From JANXLO01 sp038231295 (lineage in GTDB: Bacteria; Armatimonadota; Chthonomonadetes; Chthonomonadales; Chthonomonadaceae): a stretch of 64,000 nucleotides of DNA. The stretch covers positions 1 to 64,000 of the forward strand of contig JBBRLP010000010.1 in assembly GCA_038231295.1 (NCBI GenBank). The letters are read 5' to 3'. The notes under the pieces are model-generated. The model did not search any database, was not told the DNA's origin, and saw only the letters and a list, made by a program, of their open reading frames with translations. How positions within the stretch are numbered: the first letter of the stretch is position 1; each line of letters begins with the position of its first letter. Position numbers and translations under genes: made by a program. This document shows, in pieces, positions 22,272 through 30,734 of this stretch.

Positions 22272-23216
22272 ATGGCTGCTGCGATCTCGATCCAGGGCCT
22301 CACCAAGAAGTATGTGGATGTCTGGCAGAAGCAGGAGGTTGTTGCCGTCAACAATCTCAACCTGGAGGTTCAGGAAGGCGAGATTTTCGGCTTCCTGGGT
22401 CGCAACGGCGCGGGCAAGACCACAACGATCAAGATGCTGCTCGGACTCGTCTTCCCGACAGCCGGTGATGCCACTCTGCTCGGCAAACCGATGGGCGATA
22501 ACACGGTCAAAAGCCAGCTTGCCTATCTGCCCGAAGAGACCTACTTTTACGACTCCATGACCGCCTGGGATCTGCTCGACTACTACGGACGGCTGTTCCG
22601 TATCCCGGAGCCGGAGCGCAGCCGTCGGGTGCAGATATGTCTGGAGAAAGTCCGCCTCCAGCGCGACGCCTGGAAACGCAACATTCGAGGCTACTCGAAG
22701 GGTATGCGCCAGCGCACCGGAATCGCGCAGGCCCTCATCAACGATCCCAAACTGCTGTTCCTCGATGAGCCGACCTCCGGTCTCGACCCCATCGCCCATG
22801 CCGAACTGCGTGAGATCGTCGCCAGCCTCAAAGACGAAGGCAAGACCGTCTTCCTCTCCTCGCACCAGTTGGCGGATGTCGAAATCATCTGTTCTCGCGT
22901 CGCCATCATCCATCGCGGCAAGCTGCTCACCACCGGAACTATCAAAGAGCTGACGGCGGGAGAGCGCACAGAAGTCGTGGTGCAGGGCAAGGCGGTCACC
23001 AACGGTCTGCTCGGCAAGCTTCAGGCACTCGTGCCGGACACCGAGAAGACCGGGAGCGATACCCTGCTGCTCCGCACCGATGACGACGACCAGATCAGCG
23101 CGATCATTGATATTGTGCGCGGAGCCGAGGCACGGGTGCTTTCCATCGTCCCGCATCGCCGCGCTCTGGAAGATGTCTTCGTCGAGACCGTTCGCCGCGA
23201 AGAGGCGTCCCTCTAA
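22272..23216 (+). CDS. ABC transporter ATP-binding protein
   Basis: A 314-residue ATPase with Walker A GRNGAGKTTTIK, signature YSKGMRQRTGIAQ, Walker B LLFLDEPTSGLD and the switch histidine in LSSHQLADVE. The C-terminal 80 residues are the extra domain usual in CcmA/NatA-type exporters. The ATG at 22272 has GGAGGGAGGA upstream; the longer frame from 22137 starts near the promoter and is rejected. The permease lies 298 bases downstream on the same strand, a wider gap than usual because a hairpin-rich element sits between them and even supplies the end of this gene. The exported substrate is unknown. Confidence 0.9.
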   Translation: MAAAISIQGLTKKYVDVWQKQEVVAVNNLNLEVQEGEIFGFLGRNGAGKTTTIKMLLGLVFPTAGDATLLGKPMGDNTVKSQLAYLPEETYFYDSMTAWDLLDYYGRLFRIPEPERSRRVQICLEKVRLQRDAWKRNIRGYSKGMRQRTGIAQALINDPKLLFLDEPTSGLDPIAHAELREIVASLKDEGKTVFLSSHQLADVEIICSRVAIIHRGKLLTTGTIKELTAGERTEVVVQGKAVTNGLLGKLQALVPDTEKTGSDTLLLRTDDDDQISAIIDIVRGAEARVLSIVPHRRALEDVFVETVRREEASL

Positions 23217-23412
23217 CGCACTGTCGGCACACGGCTGAAGTGCCGGCCTACGATTGCAAAGCCCGCCTTCGCGGGCTGCATCCACCCACAACGAGCGGTT
23301 TGCTTCCGCGTTGGGAGTCCACACAGGTGGACTTCGTAAACGTAGAATGGGGTTTCAACCCCGGTTCACAAGCATGCCGATTTGCTAAACACGCTCTAAC
23401 GCACTGTCGGCA
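23211..23412. repeat. Hairpin-rich element flanked by 19-bp direct repeats
   Basis: An exact 19-base direct repeat (CTCTAACGCACTGTCGGCA) at 23211-23229 and 23394-23412 bounds 164 bases containing four hairpins: GGC..GCC near 23235, AAGCCCGCCTTCGCGGGCT, AGTCCACACAGGTGGACT and GGGGTTTCAACCCC. The left repeat includes the ATPase stop codon. This looks like an inserted palindromic element with target duplication, or a local duplication. It fills the gap before the permease. Confidence 0.6.
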
Positions 23413-23514
23413 TATTCTGCCCTGTCTTCCGTCCGACAGACGGCGGGCGGTAGGTTCGCACCTTCTGCCCGACCCCTTGCCGCTTCGGACGCAAACAAAG
23501 GAGTCCTGTTCATC

Positions 23515-24327
23515 ATGGTCGCTATAGCGATTGCCCGCCAGACAGTCCGCGAAGCCCTGCGCCGCCGCGTTTTCTGGATATTCCTCATCGTCGCCGTCTT
23601 TCTTATCGGCCTCGGCCCCGTCCTCGGCTTCCTGACCCCCAAGGAGAGCCAGACCATTATGCGTAGTCTGGGCCTCGCGGTCATTCTGCTGGCGGGTCTC
23701 TTCATCACCATCGTCACCTGTATCTACCTGATTCCGGTCGAGATCGAGCGGCGCACCATCTATACCGTCCTCTCCAAGCCGGTGCAGCGATTCGAGTTCG
23801 TTCTGGGCAAGTTCCTGGGCGGTTTCGCTATCGTCTTCCTCAGCATCGCCGCGATGGGAGCCGTCTTCCTGGCGCTCGTCTACTTCCAGAGTACGAAACT
23901 GGGGCCGGACGCCGGTGTCTTCCGCTGGCTCGCTTCCGGGTCGCTGCCTCCTGCAATGGTCAAGGGCGTCATCCTCACCTTTTTCCAGATGATGCTGCTG
24001 GCCGCGCTGACGATCTTCTTCTCGACCTTCGCCACGCCCGTCCTAAACTTCTTCATGTCGTTCGGCATCTTCCTGGTCGGCAACCTGAGCAGCGTGACCG
24101 AATCCTTGACGACGAGCCGCTTCGGGCCGACGCGACTGATAGGCAACATCATCCACTATCTGCTGCCCAACTTCGGCAACTTCAACATCCAGAACGCCAT
24201 CATCCACCCGACCACTGAAATCACCAATGAAGGCGTTTTCATTCGGAACAACATCGTCTACGCCATCATCTATTCGGCGGTGCTGCTGATTCTCGCGGTC
24301 ATCATCTTCGACCGCCGCGAAGTCTGA
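23515..24327 (+). CDS. ABC transporter permease (ABC-2 type)
   Basis: A 270-residue integral membrane protein with about six membrane segments, for example FWIFLIVAVFLIGLGPVLGF, AVILLAGLFITIVTCIYLI and VYAIIYSAVLLILAVIIF. The N-terminal IARQTVREALRRRVFW and the EIERRTIYTVLSKPVQRFEFVLGKFLGG segment are typical of the NosY/ABC-2 permease class, whose elbow helix contacts the ATPase. AAAGGAG lies upstream of the ATG. With the ATPase it forms an exporter of unknown cargo. The following TPR protein starts 29 bases later and is probably in the same transcript. Confidence 0.88.
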   Translation: MVAIAIARQTVREALRRRVFWIFLIVAVFLIGLGPVLGFLTPKESQTIMRSLGLAVILLAGLFITIVTCIYLIPVEIERRTIYTVLSKPVQRFEFVLGKFLGGFAIVFLSIAAMGAVFLALVYFQSTKLGPDAGVFRWLASGSLPPAMVKGVILTFFQMMLLAALTIFFSTFATPVLNFFMSFGIFLVGNLSSVTESLTTSRFGPTRLIGNIIHYLLPNFGNFNIQNAIIHPTTEITNEGVFIRNNIVYAIIYSAVLLILAVIIFDRREV

Positions 24328-24356
24328 CGGCCGGAAACAGGAAGGTCTGAAACACT

Positions 24357-25817
24357 ATGGCGAATGTCATAAAAAAATATCCCGCCGAGACGATCCGCCG
24401 ACGCCTGAGTCTGCTGCCCGCTGCGCTGGTCGGTCTGGGTCTCGCGGCCTTCTTTCAGGGCCAGATAGACCCCGATGCGAAACAGTTCCACGTCGGCGAC
24501 AACCTTGGTAAGTCAGCGAACGGCGGACTGAACAACGAGTTCTTGCTGCTCCCGTTGCTCGGCTTTCGGGAGGCGGCGGCGGGTCTGCTCTGGGTGCGGT
24601 GCGACGAGTTCTTCCACAGCGGAGACTACGACGCCATCCTGCCCCTGGTGCGTCTGATTACCTGGCTCGACCCCCACGCCGAAAACGTCTTCATCACCGG
24701 CGCCTGGCACCTGGCCTACAACTTCACCGACTCCAGCGAACGCTCGGATCGCCGTTATATCGCGCCCTCTCAGAGTCTGCTGAAAGAGGGGGTTGAGAAT
24801 AATATGGGGATTCCCGACATCAAGTTCGAACTCGGCTGGCAGCGCTACGATAAGATCAAGGACTTCAAGGGCGCGGAAGAGGCGTTCAAACTGGCCGCCG
24901 ACACCAAGCCCAACAAGACCAGCGACGACTATCCCTACGGCGCTCCCCTGAAGACCCTGCACATTCTGGCGCACACCTACGAGAAGCAGGGCCGCATTCC
25001 CGAAGCCCTGGAGGAGTGGCAGTTGGCGCTTGACCGCAGCACGGAGATGCTGAAACGGAATCCCAAAGACTACTCCGCGCAGTCGCTGCACAATGCCGAA
25101 CGCCGCAACTACGACGAAAACCTTCAGCGTTTCCGTAACCGCTACAGCACGACGGGTCACGACAGCGTTAACCCCTCGCCCTATCCCGAAGTGCTGGAGC
25201 CGCCGCCCGGCAGCGCGGACAAAACGCCGCGCCCCTGGGATGTCGCGTTCCAGACCGAAGTGCGGATTGTGCGTCCGAAGGTCTTCAAGATCGGCGGACA
25301 GTTCAACTCGCAGGACGGCGCCCGCATTGATGTCCGCATCACCGACTGGAACTATCAGGACCGCAAGATCACCGGAACGCTTAACGACTTTTCGGTAGAC
25401 CCCACGCAGACGATTCTGGTGGACAGCATCTCGGTGCGGAAGAACCACTTCGAGCGCGAAATGGACATGAGCAAAGATCCGAAGATGTACAGCTTCACGC
25501 AGGATGCCTATCGGGTGGTTCTCTCCTACAACCCGCGCAACACCGCGCCGCACCTGCTGGATCGTTTCGGCTGGAGCGGGGAAGGCATGACCGACGTAGA
25601 CAAGTCCCATGTCGTCATGGACACCGATCCCAACCACACGGGAACGACCTACATCGAGGGACAGGGCGGAACGCCTCCTGTCTGGGACGGCAAGACAGTT
25701 CCTTTCACCAATCACGGTCAGCCGCTCCGCACGATTCGCGTCGTCTACAAGATCAGCCGCGAACAGATCATGAACCAGAAACCGATCACCGAAAAGGACA
25801 TCGTCAGCGTCCAGTAG
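24357..25817 (+). CDS. Membrane-anchored TPR protein of unknown function, linked to the ABC transporter
   Basis: A 486-residue protein I do not recognise as a named family. Residues 15-33 form a membrane segment (LSLLPAALVGLGLAAFFQG). Residues 60-260 hold TPR-like helices, such as FREAAAGLLWVRCDEFFHSGDYDAILPL and HTYEKQGRIPEALEEWQLAL. The C-terminal 200 residues look beta-rich with no membrane segment (VFKIGGQFNSQDGARIDVRI). It probably faces outward as an accessory or assembly factor. Its position directly after the permease suggests a joint role with the exporter. A perfect hairpin at 25911-25942 ends the unit. Confidence 0.7.
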   Translation: MANVIKKYPAETIRRRLSLLPAALVGLGLAAFFQGQIDPDAKQFHVGDNLGKSANGGLNNEFLLLPLLGFREAAAGLLWVRCDEFFHSGDYDAILPLVRLITWLDPHAENVFITGAWHLAYNFTDSSERSDRRYIAPSQSLLKEGVENNMGIPDIKFELGWQRYDKIKDFKGAEEAFKLAADTKPNKTSDDYPYGAPLKTLHILAHTYEKQGRIPEALEEWQLALDRSTEMLKRNPKDYSAQSLHNAERRNYDENLQRFRNRYSTTGHDSVNPSPYPEVLEPPPGSADKTPRPWDVAFQTEVRIVRPKVFKIGGQFNSQDGARIDVRITDWNYQDRKITGTLNDFSVDPTQTILVDSISVRKNHFEREMDMSKDPKMYSFTQDAYRVVLSYNPRNTAPHLLDRFGWSGEGMTDVDKSHVVMDTDPNHTGTTYIEGQGGTPPVWDGKTVPFTNHGQPLRTIRVVYKISREQIMNQKPITEKDIVSVQ

Positions 25818-25910
25818 CATGGCTCCTGTCAAGTCCTTATGTCTCCCCGCTCCTGGGAAAGCGATTCGGGAAACTCTAAACAGGGACGGCTAAGGCCGTT
25901 CGTATCCCAC

Positions 25911-25942
25911 AAAGCGGAGCCGACATCGGTCGGCTCCGCTTT
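25911..25942 (+). terminator. Strong hairpin terminator after the ABC/TPR unit
   Basis: A perfect 14-base stem, AAAGCGGAGCCGAC with its complement, around an ATCG loop. The downstream arm ends in TTT, as expected for termination. Confidence 0.7.
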
Positions 25943-26011
25943 GCTGTGCGGTGACAACAAGGCTGCGACAGCCGCACAGCCATCAGAAAAAACCGGGTAG
26001 GAATCAACCGT

Positions 26012-27217
26012 ATGCGAACAAGAAGGCTTTTCGTTCCCCGTAGTATTTGCAGTTCTCTCCTCGCACTGTTGATTGCGCTTGCCTCTCCCACCTCTGCACA
26101 GCAGCCAAAACAGGCGCGGGCGGAGGAGCATGACACGTATAACGTCGTTCTGGGAACGCAGGCCATCGGGGGCAGTTACCAGTTCACCGGCGATCCCATG
26201 CTGATAGAAGCCGCACACGCCATCTCGGAATTAGGCTCCAACACCATTAAATTCACCCTTGCGCCGGATAAGAGTGAGACGCGAAAGCCACACAGTCTCA
26301 CGGAGATTGCCCGCGACACCATTTCCATCAAAACCGTGCTGAATATGCCTTTTCGCTTCTATCTGCTCTGGACCTACCCTGTCTCCACGGAATCCAATCG
26401 CTTCCAGCCGGATTCGCTTTCCAGCGAATACCGGGAAGTGTACGATCTCACCTGCTATCTCCTCAAGACGTATAGCAGAACCGAAAAGACGTTCTATCTC
26501 GGAAATTGGGAAGGGGACTGGCACCTGACCCATACCGACCCCAAACGTGTCCCGACGGAGGAGGAAGTACGGAATATGATTGCCTGGGTCAATACCCGGC
26601 AGAAAGCCGTGGATGCGGCCAAACGAGATACCCCTCACCAAAAGGTTCAAGTCTACTACTATCTGGAAGTCAATCGGGTAGTGGATGCCATCGCGGGGAA
26701 AGTCCGTCTCACCAACTCCGTGCTGCCCCATACTCCCGTAGATTTCGTCTCCTACTCCGCCTACGACGCGCTTAACGGCGATCTAGAAGTCAACTTGACC
26801 CGCTCACTGGACTATATCGCCTCGAAACTGCCACCGAAGCGCGGTATATCGGGCAAACGAGTCCTTATCGGCGAATACGGTTTCCCAGCCCGCAGCTATT
26901 CACCGCAGGAACAGAACGCTCGCTCCTGTCGTGTCCTGCGTACCGCATTGCAATGGGGATGTCCGTTCGCGCTCTACTGGGAACTGTATAATAATGAGGT
27001 CGAGGATGGCAAACAGGTTGGCTTCTGGATGGTTGACGATCATCAGGTCAAACAGCCCATCTACGAGACGCATCGGCGCTTCTATCTCTGGGCGCATTCC
27101 TATCTTACCGCTTTCCGGCAGAAGCAGAGCCGATTTCCGACACAGGCGGAGTTTGGTAAAGCAGCGCTGGCCTGGTTAGATGAAGATAGCAGCATTCAAC
27201 ACATCATCCGAAACTAA
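26012..27217 (+). CDS. Secreted glycoside hydrolase-like (TIM barrel) protein, family unknown
   Basis: A 401-residue protein with a signal peptide (SLLALLIALASPTSAQ). The rest resembles a TIM-barrel glycosidase: strand NTIKFTLAP early, FYLGNWEGDWHL with a glutamate where an acid/base residue would sit, VDFVSYSAYDAL, and VLIGEYGFPAR with a glutamate where the nucleophile would sit near the end of strand 7, then ALYWELYNNE. I cannot name the family, and activity is inferred from this pattern only. It has its own strong terminator at 27336-27365. The start ATG at 26012 directly opens the signal peptide. Confidence 0.55.
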   Translation: MRTRRLFVPRSICSSLLALLIALASPTSAQQPKQARAEEHDTYNVVLGTQAIGGSYQFTGDPMLIEAAHAISELGSNTIKFTLAPDKSETRKPHSLTEIARDTISIKTVLNMPFRFYLLWTYPVSTESNRFQPDSLSSEYREVYDLTCYLLKTYSRTEKTFYLGNWEGDWHLTHTDPKRVPTEEEVRNMIAWVNTRQKAVDAAKRDTPHQKVQVYYYLEVNRVVDAIAGKVRLTNSVLPHTPVDFVSYSAYDALNGDLEVNLTRSLDYIASKLPPKRGISGKRVLIGEYGFPARSYSPQEQNARSCRVLRTALQWGCPFALYWELYNNEVEDGKQVGFWMVDDHQVKQPIYETHRRFYLWAHSYLTAFRQKQSRFPTQAEFGKAALAWLDEDSSIQHIIRN

Positions 27218-27577
27218 TATGTCTGCTGTATCGTAGAACGACCTGTACCGAGCGGAAGCCGGTCTTGACGGAAGTGAAAACTTCCGGCAAATCACTTCTT
27301 TGCTCCGACAACGTTCCTCACACATTTTTTCTTTCGGGAGAGCCATTCGGCTCTCCCTTTTTTTTGTTCACGCCCTTCACAACGAGCGACGGTCCAACAG
27401 CCTTCCCGCTGGCGATGTTCCCTGACTGTCCCCTACCTTTTTCTTTCTTTGAAACGTGACGCACATCACATAAATCCGGTGACACCGTTCGGCGTCGGTT
27501 CGCACTCCCCACGATACAATAGATTCATCATAAACGCGGATACGCTTATCCATCGTAAAGCGCAGGAGCAGAAAACA
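27218..27577. other. Gene-free stretch with terminator and promoter-like box
   Basis: It holds the terminator at 27336-27365 and a TACAAT box at 27515-27520 that may serve the next gene; no convincing -35 was found. I see no gene in it. Confidence 0.5.
27336..27365 (+). terminator. Intrinsic terminator after the glycosidase-like gene
   Basis: GGGAGAGCC pairs with GGCTCTCCC around an ATTC loop and is followed by eight T residues: a classic rho-independent terminator. Confidence 0.9.
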
Positions 27578-28345
27578 ATGACGACCCAGATGAACACCCT
27601 CAAACTTCCGGCCAGATCGAATGCCACGGACTGGAGGCTCTGGTGCCGTGTGATCTCGATTGTTGGGATATGCGCCATCGCGGCGCTCCAGCGCCTCGTT
27701 CCCGCCCTCCATGCGGCATCACCCTCGCTGCCCCTCCTGGCCGCAGACGCTGTCGTCTACGGTGCGGGAAAAAAGGTGGCGGATCTGGCCGCCGAACACG
27801 GTCTGCGCGAGCGCCCGTTCCGGCTTCTCGGCTATAGCATGGCCCTTGTCGGCCTCGTCGTGCTGGCGCTGTCGAGTGCGGGCGCAACGCTCCTGGTGGC
27901 GGATGCCGCGTTTCACCTCATCATTAAGGGCAAGGCGGATAACCGTGGGCACCTGTTGTGTGCAGTCTTTGCGTGGGCTATCATTAACGGCCTCTTCGCC
28001 TTCGCCCCAACAGGAAATGTAGACTGGACTACCGTCGGGATTGTCCTCGCAGGCAGTGTGCTGTGGATGTGGCTCAACAATCGTGCCCTGCGGCTTGGCG
28101 ACAACCTGCTGCATCAGATGCGGGGCGACCGCATTCTCCTGCTTGTCGCGCTGGCGCTGGCGAATCCCCACCGCTGGTTCCCGTTCGCCCTGCTTGCCAG
28201 TGTCGAGTCACTGGCCTACGGTTTCACCAAGATCGTCGCGATGAAGCTGCCCTGGTATACAAGCGGAGATGACGTTCCGCTCGATCCCGATCCCCTCGTC
28301 TTTGCATTCCATGCGACGCCTGCGGTCACACGCACGGCAGACTGA
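27578..28345 (+). CDS. Multi-pass membrane protein of unknown function
   Basis: A 255-residue hydrophobic protein with about five or six membrane segments (RVISIVGICAIAALQRLV, LLGYSMALVGLVVLALSSAG, HLLCAVFAWAIINGLFAF, VGIVLAGSVLWMWLNN, ILLLVALALANPHRWFPFA). No enzyme motif or known family is evident. A chain AADAVVYGAGKKVADLAAEHG lies between the first two segments. The ATG at 27578 is chosen for the GGAG site upstream; an extended frame from 27449 adds a non-hydrophobic N-terminus and would include the likely promoter. It stands alone between terminator and HEAT-like gene. Confidence 0.65.
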   Translation: MTTQMNTLKLPARSNATDWRLWCRVISIVGICAIAALQRLVPALHAASPSLPLLAADAVVYGAGKKVADLAAEHGLRERPFRLLGYSMALVGLVVLALSSAGATLLVADAAFHLIIKGKADNRGHLLCAVFAWAIINGLFAFAPTGNVDWTTVGIVLAGSVLWMWLNNRALRLGDNLLHQMRGDRILLLVALALANPHRWFPFALLASVESLAYGFTKIVAMKLPWYTSGDDVPLDPDPLVFAFHATPAVTRTAD

Positions 28346-28480
28346 CCGGAAGTTAGTCAGAGTGTCCTTTCACGCATTATCGAAAATCGAGGAGCTGAGG
28401 TGAAAATTTCGCGTTGAGCATCCAGACGTCTTGCTGCGATAGAGCATGGGACATCAATCTATACCAGAGGGAGCCTTACA

Positions 28481-29830
28481 ATCGAGAACGAGCAGAGTTT
28501 ACGGGAATTTCGGGGATGGGTAAAAAAAGGACATGGCCGCGCACACCGGATGCTGCGTGAAATGGGAGAGCCATGCGTGCGGGAGACACTGCTGGAAGCC
28601 TGCCTGAACAATCAGCGTTACGATTCGCAGTGCGAGGATTCACGCGGGAAGTATCTGTACGAACTTATCCATGACTCCGGTAATGCGGAATTTTACAGGG
28701 ATAAGGTCCTCGCCTCACTGGAGGAGGCCAACCCGGAGCGTGACCGTGAGCAGCAGCGCAGTTGGTATCAACGGCTCGAACTGACGCGGTATTTCGCTCA
28801 GGCGGGCGATTCGGACACTCGAGCCGCTCTCTACAATGTCCTGTTCCGAGATGCCCTCGTTCATGACTTTTCCGCTGCCGCCGATATCGTGGCGCTCGAT
28901 GGCCTGGCAGGCCTGCTCACGGTTCTGGGCAAAATGGACGGATTGGAACCGGATGAGTATGATGAACAGGCGGAGGCGCTTGTCTGGAAACTGAAGGAAC
29001 GCGACGGAGACGAGGCAACGGAACAGCAGATCGAGCGGGCCGCGCAGGATACCCCCACGCTTGCCGCCCTGCTGCACGCTGTGCGCGAAGCGAAGCAGGC
29101 GCGGGACGAGGCGCGAAATCAGCGTAAAGCACAGCCCCGGCTCACATACCAGCAGGTTCGCGAGAAAATACATGCGGCAGCGGCATCCGGATACATCAGC
29201 GGGTTATGGTCATGGGGACTTGAGGCTGCGGACGAGGAACTGGCGCTTGTCGCGGCCGATCTGCTCGCGGAAAGCGATCCTCTCCGCCAGCGTCACTACT
29301 TGTGGCTGTTTCGCAAACGAGTCTTCCCGCTCGATTTCCATTCTCTCTTGCCGCTGGTCCGCAGGGAAGATCGGCGGCTCTCCTCGGCAGCGACCGCCGC
29401 GCTCGCCAATATCACCCACCCGGATATACGAGAGTTCGCGCTCCGTCTGCTGCCGGAACCGCTCTGGCGCGATCAGGCCGTAGATCTGATGACAGCCAAT
29501 CCTGGCCCGGACGATTTCGCCCTGCTCGCCTACTGGCTGCAGCGGACAGAGGCAGACTTGATGCACTGGATGGACATCTCCAGTCGCGGCTATGCAGAGG
29601 CCCACTACAGCGCAGCGGCGATACCCTGCCTGCTGTTCCTATACGAAAACACGCCCTGTTCCCTGTGCCGTGGAGCCGCCGTGCGGATGCTGGCGAAACA
29701 CGACACCCTGCCGGAGTGGATGCCGCAAGAGTGCCTGCACGATGCTGATTCCGATACACGCCAGGTCGCAGCCAATTACTCCGACAGCGCGTCAGACGCT
29801 CATCCTGCTACAGACGGCTCGCCTGCGTAA
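28481..29830 (+). CDS. HEAT-repeat-like protein, start uncertain (possibly non-canonical)
   Basis: A cytoplasmic, mostly helical protein of about 427-449 residues made of HEAT/ARM-like helical pairs (for example LLPLVRREDRRLSSAATAALANI, and VRMLAKHDTLPEWMPQECLHDADSDTR). Probably a binding scaffold; no enzymatic motif is seen. The first ATG in frame is at 28550 with no good ribosome site, yet the frame upstream reads like protein (EQSLREFRGWVKKGHGRAHR) back to an ATC at 28481 that has AGAGGGAG seven bases before it. No ATG, GTG or TTG occurs in frame between the TGA at 28415 and 28550. I give the longer form as more likely, at low certainty. Confidence 0.55.
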   Translation: MENEQSLREFRGWVKKGHGRAHRMLREMGEPCVRETLLEACLNNQRYDSQCEDSRGKYLYELIHDSGNAEFYRDKVLASLEEANPERDREQQRSWYQRLELTRYFAQAGDSDTRAALYNVLFRDALVHDFSAAADIVALDGLAGLLTVLGKMDGLEPDEYDEQAEALVWKLKERDGDEATEQQIERAAQDTPTLAALLHAVREAKQARDEARNQRKAQPRLTYQQVREKIHAAAASGYISGLWSWGLEAADEELALVAADLLAESDPLRQRHYLWLFRKRVFPLDFHSLLPLVRREDRRLSSAATAALANITHPDIREFALRLLPEPLWRDQAVDLMTANPGPDDFALLAYWLQRTEADLMHWMDISSRGYAEAHYSAAAIPCLLFLYENTPCSLCRGAAVRMLAKHDTLPEWMPQECLHDADSDTRQVAANYSDSASDAHPATDGSPA

Positions 29831-29834
29831 GCGT

Positions 29835-30320
29835 CTATTTCTTCGCGCCGCTGCTTTGAGAACTGCTGTTCTGCTGTGACTGGCTGGAATGGTTCTGCTG
29901 GGAACTCTGTTTCTTCTGCGATTTGGAATCGTGCCTGACATCGTGCGCGGTGCGCTGCATCTGCTGCATCATTCGCTGCACCATAGACTGCGTATCCGAA
30001 GTATGCTGCGCGGAGGAGTGGGAGTCGGAACTGGAGGCGGACGAGGAAGACGAGACGTTCTTCGACACACTGACGGAGATGGAGCCGTCCGGGGAAGAGG
30101 TGGTCGTCGAACCGGATTCGTGGGTTGAGGTCGGTTTACCGTTCGAGGACGTGCTCGAAGACGACGCAGAGTAGCTAGTCGTGCCGGTCGCCGTGCTGTG
30201 CCTGCTGGTTTTGGCGCTGCCGCTTCGGGCCGGTGAGGGCGCAGAATGGCCCTGGGCCTGTGCCGCCGTACCGGAGAGACCAAGTGTGAGCGTCAGCAAG
30301 GCGAGTTTTCGTGTCGTCAT
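29835..30320 (-). CDS. Ser-rich low-complexity secreted protein
   Basis: A 161-residue protein with a signal peptide (KLALLTLTLGLSGTAAQAQ) and a mature part dominated by Ser, Thr, Gln and His (SYSASSSSTSSNG, SVSKNVSSSSSASSS). One short ordered-looking segment near the end, MVQRMMQQMQRTAHDVRHD, may be helical. There is no known domain; such proteins may be surface, matrix or glycan-linked. The ATG at 30320 has AAGGAG upstream; a longer frame to 30404 adds a non-signal N-terminus. It converges on the HEAT-like gene with only four bases between the stops. Confidence 0.65.
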   Translation of the reverse strand: MTTRKLALLTLTLGLSGTAAQAQGHSAPSPARSGSAKTSRHSTATGTTSYSASSSSTSSNGKPTSTHESGSTTTSSPDGSISVSVSKNVSSSSSASSSDSHSSAQHTSDTQSMVQRMMQQMQRTAHDVRHDSKSQKKQSSQQNHSSQSQQNSSSQSSGAKK

Positions 30321-30520
30321 AAGAAGCTCCTTCTGGCGCAGCCGCGCCGAGACTATCCGCTCCCGCGTTTCAGGGCAGAGCACTGATAAAGACGAGGCGA
30401 ACACCCACTTTCTGTTTATCCGATATTGCTAAACTTTCACCGCGAGAGTGCTTCCCTTCCCTGCATCAGCGTCGAAGACCGCCGGGGCCTCCGGGCCGAG
30501 TTTATCTCAAGGAAATCCAG

Positions 30521-30646
30521 TTATTTTCCGTAGTGGGATAGAACGATGGAGCCTATTTTGAGGAGACCTGCGAGAAGGAACAAAATGCCTGCTGCGATCA
30601 GGTAACGATATTTCAGAGTATGAGGGGGAGGCAGGTTCAATCGCAC
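30521..30646 (-). CDS. 41-residue single-pass membrane peptide
   Basis: A short frame with a GTG start and GAAAGGAT just upstream: MRLNLPPPHTLKYRY, then one strongly hydrophobic helix (LIAAGILFLLAGLLKIGSIVL) and a short tail SHYGK. It lies in a gene-free gap downstream of the fab operon, beyond its terminator. Coding is suggested by the well-formed helix and ribosome site, but a chance open frame is possible. No function can be assigned. Confidence 0.4.
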   Translation of the reverse strand: MRLNLPPPHTLKYRYLIAAGILFLLAGLLKIGSIVLSHYGK

Positions 30647-30696
30647 CTATCCTTTCTGTCGGGAAGGGATCAGCAGCTTACGAAATGAGTCAGATT

Positions 30697-30729
30697 TACA
30701 GAGGCCCGCACTATTATCGGGCCTCTGTA
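30697..30729 (-). terminator. Hairpin terminator at the end of the fab operon
   Basis: A perfect 12-base stem (TACAGAGGCCCG at 30697-30708 with its complement at 30718-30729) just after the fabF stop. It is palindromic and could act in both directions. Confidence 0.7.
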
Positions 30730-30734
30730 TCGTT

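Noticed and set aside
24513..25832. A 439-codon open frame on the minus strand
   Set aside because: Antisense to the TPR gene at 24357, with no motifs; shadow frame.
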